From: Salegentibacter salarius
GTDB taxonomy: Bacteria > Bacteroidota > Bacteroidia > Flavobacteriales > Flavobacteriaceae
Length of the DNA stretch: 64,000 nt
Assembly (NCBI RefSeq): GCF_900168265.1
Contig: NZ_FVZF01000013.1
Location: forward strand, 1-64,000
Direction of reading: 5' to 3'
Part shown: positions 1 through 9,493 of the stretch, piece by piece
Position numbering within the stretch: the first letter of the stretch is position 1
How the letters are laid out: each line of letters begins with the position of its first letter
The notes under the pieces: generated by a model
Databases searched by the model: none
The model's input: only the letters and a program-made list of their open reading frames with translations
Told to the model about the DNA's origin: nothing
Translations under genes and position numbers: made by a program

Positions 1-249
1 CTCAATTTTACGAGAGGAATACATATTGCGAAGGTACGCATAGATGGTCACCTTGAGCAACATCCGGGGATGGTAACTGGAGGTACCTCCTCCTTTATAA
101 CTTCGCTCCAGGTCAGCGATGTCGATTTGATCAATAATCGTATTGACGATCCTAACGGGATGATGGGCAGGGACCAGATCATCATAACTGGGAGGTAAAA
201 GACTTAACTGCGACTGGTCATAGGTCTTAAATACTGCTTTGGCTTTCAT
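1..249 (-). CDS. IS1182-type transposase, N-terminal part (cut by window edge)
   Basis: Reading leftward from the ATG at 249-247, the frame stays open for 83 codons to the window edge. The protein begins MKAKAVFKTYDQSQLSLLPP and later has YKGGGTSSYHPRMLLKV and AYLRNMYSSRKIE. This is the N-terminal DUF772 segment of IS1182/IS1182-like transposases, which precedes the DDE catalytic domain; that domain lies outside the window. The gene is followed outward by a likely terminal inverted repeat at 298-317, so this is the 5' side of an insertion sequence. I cannot tell whether the rest of the element is intact. Confidence 0.85.
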   Translation of the reverse strand, partial: MKAKAVFKTYDQSQLSLLPPSYDDLVPAHHPVRIVNTIIDQIDIADLERSYKGGGTSSYHPRMLLKVTIYAYLRNMYSSRKIE

Positions 250-287
250 TACATGAAAATACTAAAAACCAGAAAATAATACAACAA

Positions 288-317
288 AAAAGGCTGCCTT
301 TTCAGACAGCCTCTTTT
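288..317. mobile_element. Outer end of the IS1182-type element (terminal inverted repeat)
   Basis: Read on the minus strand, 317-298 is AAAAGAGGCTGTCTGAAAAG. It lies about 50 bp upstream of the transposase start, where an IS end is expected. The segment 291-312 can also fold as a 6-bp hairpin (AGGCTG/CAGCCT) followed by T residues. The same sequence with one mismatch occurs at 61091-61110, and its core (GTCTGAAAAGT) frames the repeat at 21423-21540. The opposite end of the IS is not in the window, so the exact boundary and any target duplication are inferred. Confidence 0.65.
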
Positions 318-373
318 AATTTATTAAAACTGATATTGTTCTAAATTGCCGCATCAATCATCAAAAATCATCA

Positions 374-436
374 ATGAAAAAATTATTAATTTTCAGCTTT
401 TGCCTATTTTCATTTATTTCCAATTATGCTGATTAG
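374..436 (+). other. Short signal-peptide-like ORF (20 codons), possible gene remnant
   Basis: The frame from ATG 374 to TAG 434-436 encodes MKKLLIFSFCLFSFISNYAD. This looks like a secretion signal (two Lys, then a hydrophobic stretch) that stops just after the expected cleavage region. It lies between the IS end and the barrel gene at 443, only 6 bp ahead of that gene. It may be the stub of a gene truncated by rearrangement near the IS, a leader peptide, or chance. Confidence 0.3.
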
Positions 437-442
437 ATTAGG

Positions 443-1126
443 ATGGCGCCTTTCAAACTAATTTTTATCGGTTTTTTATTTCTCTGTATTTCTAAGGTTC
501 ATGCACAAAAACATCCTGTTTTCTATGCGGGTTTTGAAGGCTACAGGCATACCGATTTTGAAGATAATAGCTTCGGGAAGTTTTCAGTAGGATCTCAGAT
601 CTATCAAATTAAGTTTTTTGCTCCCGAAATTGGTTTCGATTATGGGGGAGGCACGCTCCCAGAAAGAACTGTTTTTGGTGAAGATTTTACTATTCAAGAT
701 CCAAGAAAGGGGCTTTTGAGGCAACGGTTTAAATTTTCAGTATTCACCTTAAACCCGAAACTTAAATTTGGTGAAGAAGATGCCTATATTACCTTTTCTC
801 CAAAATATCATATAGGCAGGTTAATAGGCGAAGCTGCTTATCTAGTGTATAGTGGTGATAATAATGGCTACATAGGTGTGAAGGAAAGCGAGGAGTCTAA
901 AATTAAAACTTCTTTTTGGAGTTTTGCTATTGGCTTTGAAGGTATTCAGATTTCTCCTAGGTATTGGTTTGCTCTTTCCATTCAGTATACATTGGTAGAT
1001 GCTAACGAGGTTTGGGATGCCATGGAGTTTTCAACCGAAGATGCATTTATGCAGTCAGCTTCAACTTCTACAATTGGTTTGGGTTTGCGCTTTTATTATA
1101 ACCCTTTTGCTTCCAAAAACGATTAA
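443..1126 (+). CDS. Secreted/outer-membrane beta-barrel-like protein, function unknown
   Basis: This 227-residue protein begins with a clear signal peptide (hydrophobic residues about 5-16, then KVHAQ, giving likely cleavage after AQA-like residue 21). The mature part is made of short alternating hydrophobic and aromatic strands with glycine turns. It ends in a strand rich in aromatics (LGLRFYYNPF), as in small outer-membrane barrels of Bacteroidota. I do not recognise a named family. It stands alone between an IS end and eno, so its context gives no functional hint. The start is the first ATG of the frame and leads directly into the signal peptide. Confidence 0.6.
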   Translation: MAPFKLIFIGFLFLCISKVHAQKHPVFYAGFEGYRHTDFEDNSFGKFSVGSQIYQIKFFAPEIGFDYGGGTLPERTVFGEDFTIQDPRKGLLRQRFKFSVFTLNPKLKFGEEDAYITFSPKYHIGRLIGEAAYLVYSGDNNGYIGVKESEESKIKTSFWSFAIGFEGIQISPRYWFALSIQYTLVDANEVWDAMEFSTEDAFMQSASTSTIGLGLRFYYNPFASKND

Positions 1127-1366
1127 AACAATTAGATTTCCCAACATGGTTATTCATAAAATAACCTGATAAATTTTAGAAATGCGTAATTGGTTTGCTT
1201 TTCGGCAAATTCGTAACAAATAAAACCTTTTCCTGAAATTCCTTTAAAGACTTTCCTTTAGAAAACCATTTCGTGTTTTCATAATGTTATAAATGCTTTA
1301 AAACTACCTGTTTCGCTCGCTATTTTGGGCTTCAATTTGTATCTTGCATTTAAATCAATTAACTAA

Positions 1367-2665
<1,299 letters not shown>

Positions 2666-2690
2666 TTATTGATTTTAACTAAAAACAGAG

Positions 2691-2725
2691 TCCCTTTTGA
2701 TATTTTATCAAAAGGGATTTTTTTT
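2691..2725 (+). terminator. Rho-independent terminator after eno
   Basis: TCCCTTTTGATA and TATCAAAAGGGA form a 12-bp perfect stem with a 3-base loop at 2691-2717. A run of eight T follows to 2725. Confidence 0.9.
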
Positions 2726-2865
2726 GGAGATAATTCAGCAAAAAAGCCCTCGAAATCGATGGTTTGAATGAAAATCTTATCAACGCTTAACGGAAAATTA
2801 ACAGTAGATTTCTTAAATTAGCAACTCTCGAAAATAAGTTGAATCAAAGTATATAAAATTAAGAT

Positions 2866-4146
2866 ATGTCAAAAGCGACGATTGAAATAAATGGGAAAAA
2901 ATACGAATTTCCCGTTGTAGAAGGAACTGAAAATGAACAGGGAATAGATATAAAGAAACTGCGTGCTGAAGCAGGCGTTATTACCCTGGATCGTGGATAT
3001 AAAAATACAGGTAGCTGTGAGAGCGCTATTACTTTTCTTAATGGGGAAGAAGGCGTGCTTCGTTACCGAGGTTATTCTATTGAGTCTTTAGCAGAAAAAG
3101 CTGATTTCCTTGAAGTAGCTTACTTGCTTATTTTTGGGGAATTGCCAACAAAGACCCAATTAGATAAATTTTATACTGATATTAAAGAGGAGTCTACGGT
3201 AGATGAGGAGATGAAGAAGATCCTTGACGGTTTTCCAAAGTCTGCTCACCCAATGGGCGTACTTTCTTCTTTAACCAGTGCTCTTATCGCCTTTAACCCA
3301 TCTTCCGTAAATGTAGAGTCAGAAGAAGATATGTATAAGGCTATAGTGAAAATTCTTGGTAAATTCCCGGTTCTTGCAGCCTGGACACTTAGAAAGAAAA
3401 ATAGTCTTCCATTGAACTATGGAGACGATTCACTTGGTTATGTAGAGAATCTTCATAAAATGATGTTCGAAAAACCTGGGAAAAGCTACAGCGTAGATAA
3501 AGCGGTTATAGAAGCATTAGATAAATTATTGATTCTTCACGCAGATCACGAGCAAAACTGTTCTACTTCTACGGTAAGAATGGTAGGTTCTTCTCACGCC
3601 GGATTATTTGCTTCAATTTCAGCCGGAATTTCTGCACTTTGGGGACCACTTCACGGTGGCGCTAACCAGGCAGTGATAGAAATGCTGGAAAGAATTAAAG
3701 AAGATGGTGGCGATACCAAGAAGTTTATGGCAAAAGCCAAGGATAAAGATGATCCTTTCCGTCTAATGGGCTTTGGACACCGTGTTTATAAAAACTTTGA
3801 TCCAAGAGCTAAGATCATCAAGAAATCCGCCGATGAAGTTCTTGGGCAACTTGGTGTAGACGATCCTGTATTGGATATCGCAAAAGGTCTTGAGAAGGAA
3901 GCTTTAGAAGATCAGTATTTTGTAGATAGAAAACTATATCCAAACGTAGATTTCTATTCAGGAATTATTTACCGTGCATTGGGTATTCCGGTAGAAATGT
4001 TTACCGTAATGTTTGCTCTTGGTAGACTTCCGGGATGGATCGCACAATGGAGAGAAATGAGATTGATGAAAGAGCCAATTGGGCGTCCACGTCAAATTTA
4101 TACCGGTGCAAACCTACGTGAATTTAAAGAAGTTGATAAGAGATAA
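2866..4146 (+). CDS. gltA: Citrate synthase (type II, hexameric class)
   Basis: Condenses oxaloacetate and acetyl-CoA to citrate at the entry of the TCA cycle. The 426-residue length and the N-terminal beta domain (KATIEINGKKYEFPV) fit the Gram-negative type II enzymes. The catalytic residues are visible: H263 in PLHGGANQA, H305 in GFGHRVYKNFDPR, and D362 in VDFYSG. HADHEQNCSTSTVR (about 225-238) is the conserved substrate-binding stretch. The gene ends in a compact terminator at 4177-4205, and the next gene starts about 25 bp beyond that hairpin, from its own -7 box. Confidence 0.98.
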   Translation: MSKATIEINGKKYEFPVVEGTENEQGIDIKKLRAEAGVITLDRGYKNTGSCESAITFLNGEEGVLRYRGYSIESLAEKADFLEVAYLLIFGELPTKTQLDKFYTDIKEESTVDEEMKKILDGFPKSAHPMGVLSSLTSALIAFNPSSVNVESEEDMYKAIVKILGKFPVLAAWTLRKKNSLPLNYGDDSLGYVENLHKMMFEKPGKSYSVDKAVIEALDKLLILHADHEQNCSTSTVRMVGSSHAGLFASISAGISALWGPLHGGANQAVIEMLERIKEDGGDTKKFMAKAKDKDDPFRLMGFGHRVYKNFDPRAKIIKKSADEVLGQLGVDDPVLDIAKGLEKEALEDQYFVDRKLYPNVDFYSGIIYRALGIPVEMFTVMFALGRLPGWIAQWREMRLMKEPIGRPRQIYTGANLREFKEVDKR

Positions 4147-4176
4147 GAAACGATCTCACATAATAATAAATCAGGA

Positions 4177-4205
4177 AAAAGCTTCATCATCGTATGAAGC
4201 TTTTT
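4177..4205 (+). terminator. Terminator after gltA
   Basis: AAAAAGCTTCAT and ATGAAGCTTTTT form a 12-bp stem around a short CATCGT-type loop, ending in a T run. The ATG at 4194 that would give the longest reading of the next gene lies inside this hairpin, which argues against that start. Confidence 0.85.
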
Positions 4206-4206
4206 C

Positions 4207-4214
4207 TATATTTG
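4207..4214 (+). promoter_or_regulatory. -7 promoter box (TATATTTG) for the guanidino-hydrolase genes
   Basis: Exact match to the Bacteroidota -7 consensus TAnnTTTG. It starts one base after the T run of the gltA terminator and sits 16 bp ahead of the GTG at 4230. No clear -33 TTG is seen; that region is occupied by the terminator stem. Confidence 0.6.
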
Positions 4215-4229
4215 GTGAAAATTTTACTT

Positions 4230-5141
4230 GTGAAATTGAATATAAAAAATGAAACTTCACGCCTTAAGGCGGTGGTTCTAGGTACAGCAGAAAGCAATGG
4301 GCCTGAGCCTTCTTTGGAAGAGGCTTATGATCCAAAATCAGCCGAATTTATCAAAATGGGATCTTATCCCAAAGAAAAAGATATGGTTGCTGAAATGGAG
4401 GCCGTGGCCAAAGTGCTGGAAAAATATAATGTGCAGGTTTTTAGACCAAAAATTATAAAAGATTATAACCAGATTTTTACTCGCGATATCGCTTTTGTGA
4501 TAGACGATAAATTTATAAAATCTAATATTCTGCCAGACCGTGAACAGGAAATTGAAGCTATTAGCCACGTAATTGAGCAAATAGATCCTTCAAAAGTCTT
4601 GCAGTTACCGGAAGAGGCGCATATAGAAGGTGGAGATGTAATGCCGTTTGGCGATTATATTTTGGTAGGAACCTATCGAGGTGCCGACTATAAAGATTAT
4701 ATCACGGCACGTACTAACGTGCAGGCGGTAGAAGCCTTGCAGGAATTGTTTCCGAATAAAAAAGTGGTTTCTTTTAATTTAAGAAAGTCGAATACCGAGC
4801 CTCGCGATAATGCTTTACATTTAGATTGTTGTTTTCAGCCTGTTGGAAAAGGCAAAGCAATTATTCATAGAAACGGATTTCTGGAAGAGGAAGAATATAA
4901 CTGGTTGGTGAATCTTTTCGGAAAAGAGAATGTTTTTGAAATTACTCGTGATGAGATGTATTATATGAATTCCAATATTTTCTCTATCGCTGAAGATGTT
5001 GTGATTTCAGAAAAGAATTTTAAAAGATTAAATGCCTGGTTAAGAGAACAGGGCATTACTGTGGAAGAAGTGCCTTATGCTGAAATTTCTAAGCAGGAAG
5101 GACTTTTGCGTTGTTCAACATTACCTTTAATTAGAGAATAG
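4230..5141 (+). CDS. Amidinotransferase / dimethylarginine dimethylaminohydrolase (DDAH) family protein
   Basis: Member of the guanidino-group-modifying superfamily (arginine deiminase, DDAH), which hydrolyses or transfers the guanidine carbon of arginine-like substrates through a covalent Cys intermediate. With the start at GTG 4230 the protein has 303 residues. The acidic pair is E133/D136 in AHIEGGD, the His is H197 in ALHLDCC, and the nucleophile is C295 in LLRCSTLPL. The longer frame from 4194 would begin in the gltA terminator and upstream of the -7 box, so GTG 4230 is preferred. The ctlX-like gene follows 4 bp later, so the two are probably co-transcribed and act on related substrates. 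Exact substrate unknown. Confidence 0.85.
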   Translation: MKLNIKNETSRLKAVVLGTAESNGPEPSLEEAYDPKSAEFIKMGSYPKEKDMVAEMEAVAKVLEKYNVQVFRPKIIKDYNQIFTRDIAFVIDDKFIKSNILPDREQEIEAISHVIEQIDPSKVLQLPEEAHIEGGDVMPFGDYILVGTYRGADYKDYITARTNVQAVEALQELFPNKKVVSFNLRKSNTEPRDNALHLDCCFQPVGKGKAIIHRNGFLEEEEYNWLVNLFGKENVFEITRDEMYYMNSNIFSIAEDVVISEKNFKRLNAWLREQGITVEEVPYAEISKQEGLLRCSTLPLIRE

Positions 5142-5145
5142 AATT

Positions 5146-6069
5146 ATGAGACAGATTACAGATACAATTTTGATGGTGCGCCCGGTGGCGTTTAGAATGA
5201 ATGAGCAAACCGCGGTGAATAACTATTTTCAAAAAGATCTTACCGCCGATAATGTAAATGAACGCGCCCAGGAAGAATTTGATGAATTTGCCTCAAAGCT
5301 TAAAAAAGTTGGGGTTAACGTTATTGTGGTAAATGATAAACTGGAAGATGATTCGCCAGATTCTATTTTTCCTAATAACTGGGTTTCCTTTCACGAAAAC
5401 GGGGATATAGGTCTTTATCCTATGTTTGCTGAGAACCGACGTAAAGAAAGGCGATTAGAATATTTTGCCAAGCTTGAAGAAGAAGGTTTTAAAATAAAAA
5501 ATATTGTAGATTATACCGAAGCTGAAGAGCACGATCTCTTTCTGGAAGGAACAGGAAGCTTGTTGCTTGATAGAGTAAACCGTAAAGCTTACTGCGCACT
5601 ATCACCCCGTGCAGATGAAGATCTTCTAATTGAATTTTGTGAAGATTTTGAATTTACACCGGTAATTTTCGAGGCTAATCAAAGTGTTGGAGGAAAAAGA
5701 AAAGCAATTTATCATACCAATGTTATGATGTGCCTGGCAGAAAACTTTGCGGTAATTTGTCTGGATACCATAGATGATGCTAAAGAGCGTAAAAATGTAT
5801 TGAAGCATTTAAAAGAAGATGGGAAAGAAGTGATCACCATCACTGAAGAACAAATGCACGAATTTGCCGGAAATATGCTACAAGTACAGGGAAAGGATAA
5901 TAAGTTTCTTGTAATGAGTGCTCGCGCTCACGGTAGTTTAAATCAGGATCAAATTGCTAAAATTGAAAAGCATTGTGAAATTTTAAGCAGTGACCTTCAC
6001 GTAATAGAAACTTGTGGTGGCGGTAGCGCCCGCTGTATGATGGCCGAGGTTTTCTTACCAAAAGCTTAG
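5146..6069 (+). CDS. ctlX: Citrulline/arginine-type hydrolase, CtlX-like
   Basis: A second guanidino-modifying enzyme, 307 residues. It resembles the family called citrulline utilization hydrolase CtlX, in which citrulline is split to ornithine, CO2 and ammonia. That assignment is by family resemblance; substrate is not proved by sequence. The catalytic set is visible: E134 in LFLEGTGS, H190 in IYHTNVMM and C297 in GGGSARCMMAE. SIFPNNWVSFHENG (about 73-86) is the conserved substrate-loop motif of this group. It begins 4 bp after the DDAH-like gene, in an apparent two-gene operon. Repeats start about 40 bp after its stop, and I see no simple terminator there. Confidence 0.82.
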   Translation: MRQITDTILMVRPVAFRMNEQTAVNNYFQKDLTADNVNERAQEEFDEFASKLKKVGVNVIVVNDKLEDDSPDSIFPNNWVSFHENGDIGLYPMFAENRRKERRLEYFAKLEEEGFKIKNIVDYTEAEEHDLFLEGTGSLLLDRVNRKAYCALSPRADEDLLIEFCEDFEFTPVIFEANQSVGGKRKAIYHTNVMMCLAENFAVICLDTIDDAKERKNVLKHLKEDGKEVITITEEQMHEFAGNMLQVQGKDNKFLVMSARAHGSLNQDQIAKIEKHCEILSSDLHVIETCGGGSARCMMAEVFLPKA

Positions 6070-6109
6070 TTTTACATATTTTCTTTTGACAAAATAATTA
6101 AAATACTTT

Positions 6110-6201
6110 CGTCAAGCTGTCCCGAAGCTTCGGGATATTTCAGCTTCTAACTTGATGGAGAGTATAATCAACCTAGATCCTGAAACAAGTTCAGGATGAC
6201 G
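6110..6201. repeat. REP-like double-hairpin repeat, copy 1 (with nested palindrome)
   Basis: The unit has CGTCA at one end and TGACG at the other. Hairpin A (AGCTG...CAGCTT) here has a 16-bp perfect palindrome, TCCCGAAGCTTCGGGA at 6120-6135, in place of its normal loop. Hairpin B is TCCTGAAACAAGTTCAGGA. Related copies are at 6304, 21443, 36499, 57763 and 61120. Confidence 0.85.
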
Positions 6202-6210
6202 ATTTAAAGT

Positions 6211-6258
6211 TCCTCCCCTTTTTCTTGCATCCGACGATCGACGAAAGGAGGGAGAGGA
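6211..6258. repeat. GC-rich imperfect inverted repeat between two REP-like copies
   Basis: TCCTCCCCTTT at 6211-6221 is answered by AAAGGAGGGAGAGGA at about 6244-6258, with GACGATCGACG in the loop. The unit is a different class from the flanking CGTCA repeats and much richer in G and C than the surrounding genes. I see no second copy in this window. Confidence 0.5.
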
Positions 6259-6303
6259 ATGCAGAGGTGGCCACGGGCCGAAGGGGTTTTAGAGGATGTG
6301 ATT

Positions 6304-6405
6304 CGTCAAGCTGAATTCATTTCAGCTTCTAACATAATTAAAATGTTCACGTCTTAGATCTCCGAATAAATTTCGGAGCAGGCTCTGAAACAAGTTAGGA
6401 TGACG
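6304..6405. repeat. REP-like double-hairpin repeat, copy 2 (with nested palindrome)
   Basis: It starts CGTCAAGCTGAATTCATTTC and ends GTTAGGATGACG. Hairpin A is intact. The start of hairpin B (TAGATC) is separated from its remainder by a nested palindrome CTCCGAATAAATTTCGGAG at about 6360-6378. Copies 1 and 2 fill most of the 346-bp gap between ctlX and the BCCT gene; no gene is seen in that gap. Confidence 0.8.
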
Positions 6406-6415
6406 ATAGGGCAAA

Positions 6416-7906
6416 TTAGTGCTTCTTAAACAACTCCCTAATAAACAAAATCATTATTCCGGCGGTAAAAAATGCAAAGGGCAGGGAACTTATAATTAAG
6501 AACTTTTGCATAGCGGTAAGCACGTTGCTATCTGGTTTTATGTTTCCAAGAATTATTATTGCTTCTGAAAAAATAAGGATCAAAATCGCCCAGATTAACC
6601 TGAATTTTTTCCTGGGATGTTCCTTTCCTTTATCACTAAACATACTTAATACATAAATTGCAGAATCTACCGAGGTCACTAAAAAACTAATCAGTAGAAT
6701 TATGGTGACAATATTGGTGAAATTCGCAAGCGGAAAAGCTTCAAAAAAGCGAAACAGGGAAGTGAAAACATTATCAAATTCACCGCTATAGCTTTCCATA
6801 TTTCCTATTAGATCAAACGAAGCCGAGCCAAATACGCTGAACCAAAAGAAACTGCCCAGCGACGGAATAATAAGAACTCCCAGAACCATTTCTCTGATAC
6901 TTCTTCCTTTTGAAATCCTGGCGATAAAAATTCCGGTGAATGGCGTCCAGGCTAACCAAAATGCCCAGTAATAATAAGTCCAGTCTGTTAAAAATTCTTT
7001 TCCGGGATTGTATTTGCCCAGTGCTAAACTAAGCGGAACAAAATCTACGATGTAACTATAAAGGGATTCAAAAAAACGGGACAAAACATTCAGGATATCT
7101 ATCTGAAAAAAGACAAAGAACATTAGAATTACCGTGATATAAATATTCCAGTTTGAGATGCGTTTTATCCCTTTGTTTATTCCGGCGAATGCCGAAATAA
7201 ATGCTACTAAACAAATTATAAAAACTAACAAAACTATAAGCCAAAGCGTTCCTGAAGGTGTGGAAGTAAGGTGACTAATGCCGCCTTCAATTTGTGTGGT
7301 GCCTAATCCAATTGCTGCAACCAAGCCAAAAACAGTAGTAAGAATAGTGAGCAAATTTACTCCCTCGGGTAAATATTTTATTCTTTTAAGCTGTGGTAAA
7401 CTGGTTCCTAAAAGAATATCAGATTTTCTAACAAATAAGGAGTAAGCGATAAGTAATGCGAAAATCCCGTAAAATGCCCAGGCGGTAAAACCCCATTGGT
7501 AAAATGTATATTCCAGGGCAATCACTTCAGAAGAGAAACTCGTTTCTATAGGCGGATTTAAAAACATAAAAACCGGTTCTTGTACAGCCCTTAATAAAAT
7601 CCCAGAACCCATTCCGGCGCTATAGAGCATAGCGATCCAGGAAAGCCGGTCGAATTCTGGTGGGGAATTTCCCAGCTTTATTTTTCCAAATCTTGAAAAG
7701 GCAATAAAAATTAGGGTAAAAACGCATAATAAGCCAAGCCACAGATAAAAGCCACCAAAATGCTCACGCACCCAAACAGATCCGTTTTCTATGAGTTCGT
7801 AGAAAAAATCTGTAAAAAAAAAGATAAAGAGAGCTAGAAAAAATAGAATTCCCGATGCAATATAAAGCAATGGATTTTTAAGAAAAGCTCGGAAAAATTG
7901 CGTCAA
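6416..7906 (-). CDS. BCCT family transporter (betaine/choline/carnitine type)
   Basis: A 496-residue inner-membrane protein with about 12 hydrophobic segments. It belongs to the betaine-choline-carnitine transporters, which import quaternary-ammonium osmolytes, often with Na+. The glycine motif in TM3 is present as AGMGSG. The aromatic box is present: W, W and Y in YQWGFTAWAFYG, and the family signature DWTYYYWAFWLAWTPFTG. FIARISKGRSIREM is the conserved loop after TM8. Compared with BetP, TM3 carries an Arg (LLRAVQEP) where a neutral or aromatic residue is usual, so substrate or coupling ion may differ. It is transcribed alone; the REP-like repeats lie just past its stop. Confidence 0.9.
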   Translation of the reverse strand: MTQFFRAFLKNPLLYIASGILFFLALFIFFFTDFFYELIENGSVWVREHFGGFYLWLGLLCVFTLIFIAFSRFGKIKLGNSPPEFDRLSWIAMLYSAGMGSGILLRAVQEPVFMFLNPPIETSFSSEVIALEYTFYQWGFTAWAFYGIFALLIAYSLFVRKSDILLGTSLPQLKRIKYLPEGVNLLTILTTVFGLVAAIGLGTTQIEGGISHLTSTPSGTLWLIVLLVFIICLVAFISAFAGINKGIKRISNWNIYITVILMFFVFFQIDILNVLSRFFESLYSYIVDFVPLSLALGKYNPGKEFLTDWTYYYWAFWLAWTPFTGIFIARISKGRSIREMVLGVLIIPSLGSFFWFSVFGSASFDLIGNMESYSGEFDNVFTSLFRFFEAFPLANFTNIVTIILLISFLVTSVDSAIYVLSMFSDKGKEHPRKKFRLIWAILILIFSEAIIILGNIKPDSNVLTAMQKFLIISSLPFAFFTAGIMILFIRELFKKH

Positions 7907-7978
7907 AATTTACTGCTATTCAATTTGTACTGTCCTTGTTGGTAAGTGGTTTTTCAAATTTAAAGAATTCCGTGGGAA

Positions 7979-9424
7979 CTAAGCTATTTGTTTTTTGGGT
8001 TCGCCCTTTGCAATTTTATTCAGCATTCCTTCAAAAATAAAGTAGTGAAAAGGATACATAGCATACCAGTAAAGTCGGCCCCATATACCTTTTGGTCTAA
8101 ACGTAGCAGTTTGGTGCAAAACATTTTCTTTATCTATACAGAATTCTAACCAGGCTTCACCTGGAACTTTCATTTCAGCAAAAAGCAATAGCCTTTTTTC
8201 CTCTTTATCGGCTAAAAGTACACGCCAGAAATCTAATGAATCTCCAGAAGCTATTTTGTTTGGGTGAGTTCTACCTCGTCGCAATCCTACACCGCCAAAA
8301 AACTTATCGATATATCCACGAAATTTCCATAACCAGTTTCCATAATACCAACCGGTTAAACCACCAATAGCCCAGATGCGTTCCAGGACTTCATCGGGAT
8401 TCTCTACTTTGGCAGATTGCTTATCCAAAAGGCAACCATATTTGGGAACCTGTATATATTTGTTCAATTCTTTATCAAAACGGCCGCTGCTTAAAGAATC
8501 TTTCCAGCTGGAAATCACCTGGTTTTGTTCAATTTTATAAAAAGCAAGTTCTATGGCCTCGGTGTAAGAAATGGGTTTGATGTTTAGGATATCTTGTAAA
8601 CGGGTGTCATTGGTGATAACTTCAACACTCATACTATCCACCAGATTTTGGGCAAGTTTGTAGGAGGTTGAGGTTACGAAATAAAGCCAATAGGAGGAGA
8701 GTTTGGGAGACATTACAGGTACGCTCAAAATCCATAATTTTAGATTTCGAACCTCGGCATACTTCAGCATCATTTCCTTATAAGTGAGCACGTCTGGGCC
8801 GCCAACATCAAAAGATTGATTATAACATTCTTCTTTCCCAATTACTCCGGTGAGAAATTTAATAATATCACGAATAGAAATGGGCTGACATTTTGTTTCC
8901 ACCCATTTTGGAGTAATCATTACCGGTAACTTTTCACAGAGATCTCTGATAATTTCAAACGAGGAACTCCCCGAACCTACAATGATTGCTGCCCTTAGCA
9001 CGGTGACTTTAAAATTACCGCTATATAGAATTTCCTCTACTTTTTTTCTGGATTTAAGGTGTTTAGAAAGTTCCTCAGTATTGATAATTCCACTTAAATA
9101 AATTACCTGGTTTACCGAAGTATCAGCCATTATTTTGTTGAAATTCCTAGCAGCTTCTGCTTCCTGGCTATCAAAATCTTTGGTGTTCCCACTCATAGAA
9201 TGAATGAGGTAATAGGCTACATCAATATTTTTTATTTCTTCAGGAGCGTTTTCATCTTTAAGAAAATCAAGTTCTACGACCTCCACTTGTTCCAGCAATT
9301 TTTCATTAGAAGTAAATCGGTTTTTGTTTCGAACTGCGCAAACTACCTCGTGTCCCTGTGCTAAAAGTTCGGGGAGCAATCGCATTCCTATATAACCGTT
9401 GGCACCTGTAAGAAGAATTCTCAT
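7979..9424 (-). CDS. SDR family NAD(P)-binding oxidoreductase with C-terminal DUF2867
   Basis: 481 residues. The N-terminus MRILLTGANGYIGMRLLPEL has the GxxGxxG Rossmann motif of atypical/extended short-chain dehydrogenases. YLSGII, LRAAIIVGSGSSSFE and the DVGGPDVLTYKEM stretch match NmrA-like or UDP-sugar epimerase-like members. From about residue 330 there is a DUF2867 domain (GWYYGNWLWKFRGYIDKFFGG, RGRTHP, GDSLDFWRV). Fusions of this type are common in Bacteroidota, but their reaction is not established. The gene is divergent from the small membrane protein gene at 9494. Confidence 0.85.
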   Translation of the reverse strand: MRILLTGANGYIGMRLLPELLAQGHEVVCAVRNKNRFTSNEKLLEQVEVVELDFLKDENAPEEIKNIDVAYYLIHSMSGNTKDFDSQEAEAARNFNKIMADTSVNQVIYLSGIINTEELSKHLKSRKKVEEILYSGNFKVTVLRAAIIVGSGSSSFEIIRDLCEKLPVMITPKWVETKCQPISIRDIIKFLTGVIGKEECYNQSFDVGGPDVLTYKEMMLKYAEVRNLKLWILSVPVMSPKLSSYWLYFVTSTSYKLAQNLVDSMSVEVITNDTRLQDILNIKPISYTEAIELAFYKIEQNQVISSWKDSLSSGRFDKELNKYIQVPKYGCLLDKQSAKVENPDEVLERIWAIGGLTGWYYGNWLWKFRGYIDKFFGGVGLRRGRTHPNKIASGDSLDFWRVLLADKEEKRLLLFAEMKVPGEAWLEFCIDKENVLHQTATFRPKGIWGRLYWYAMYPFHYFIFEGMLNKIAKGEPKKQIA

Positions 9425-9493
9425 AGAAAGATTTTAAGCTTAAAATACCAATAAAATTAGTACTTTTCGTCCAGATTAGTAAAACTTTATAAA

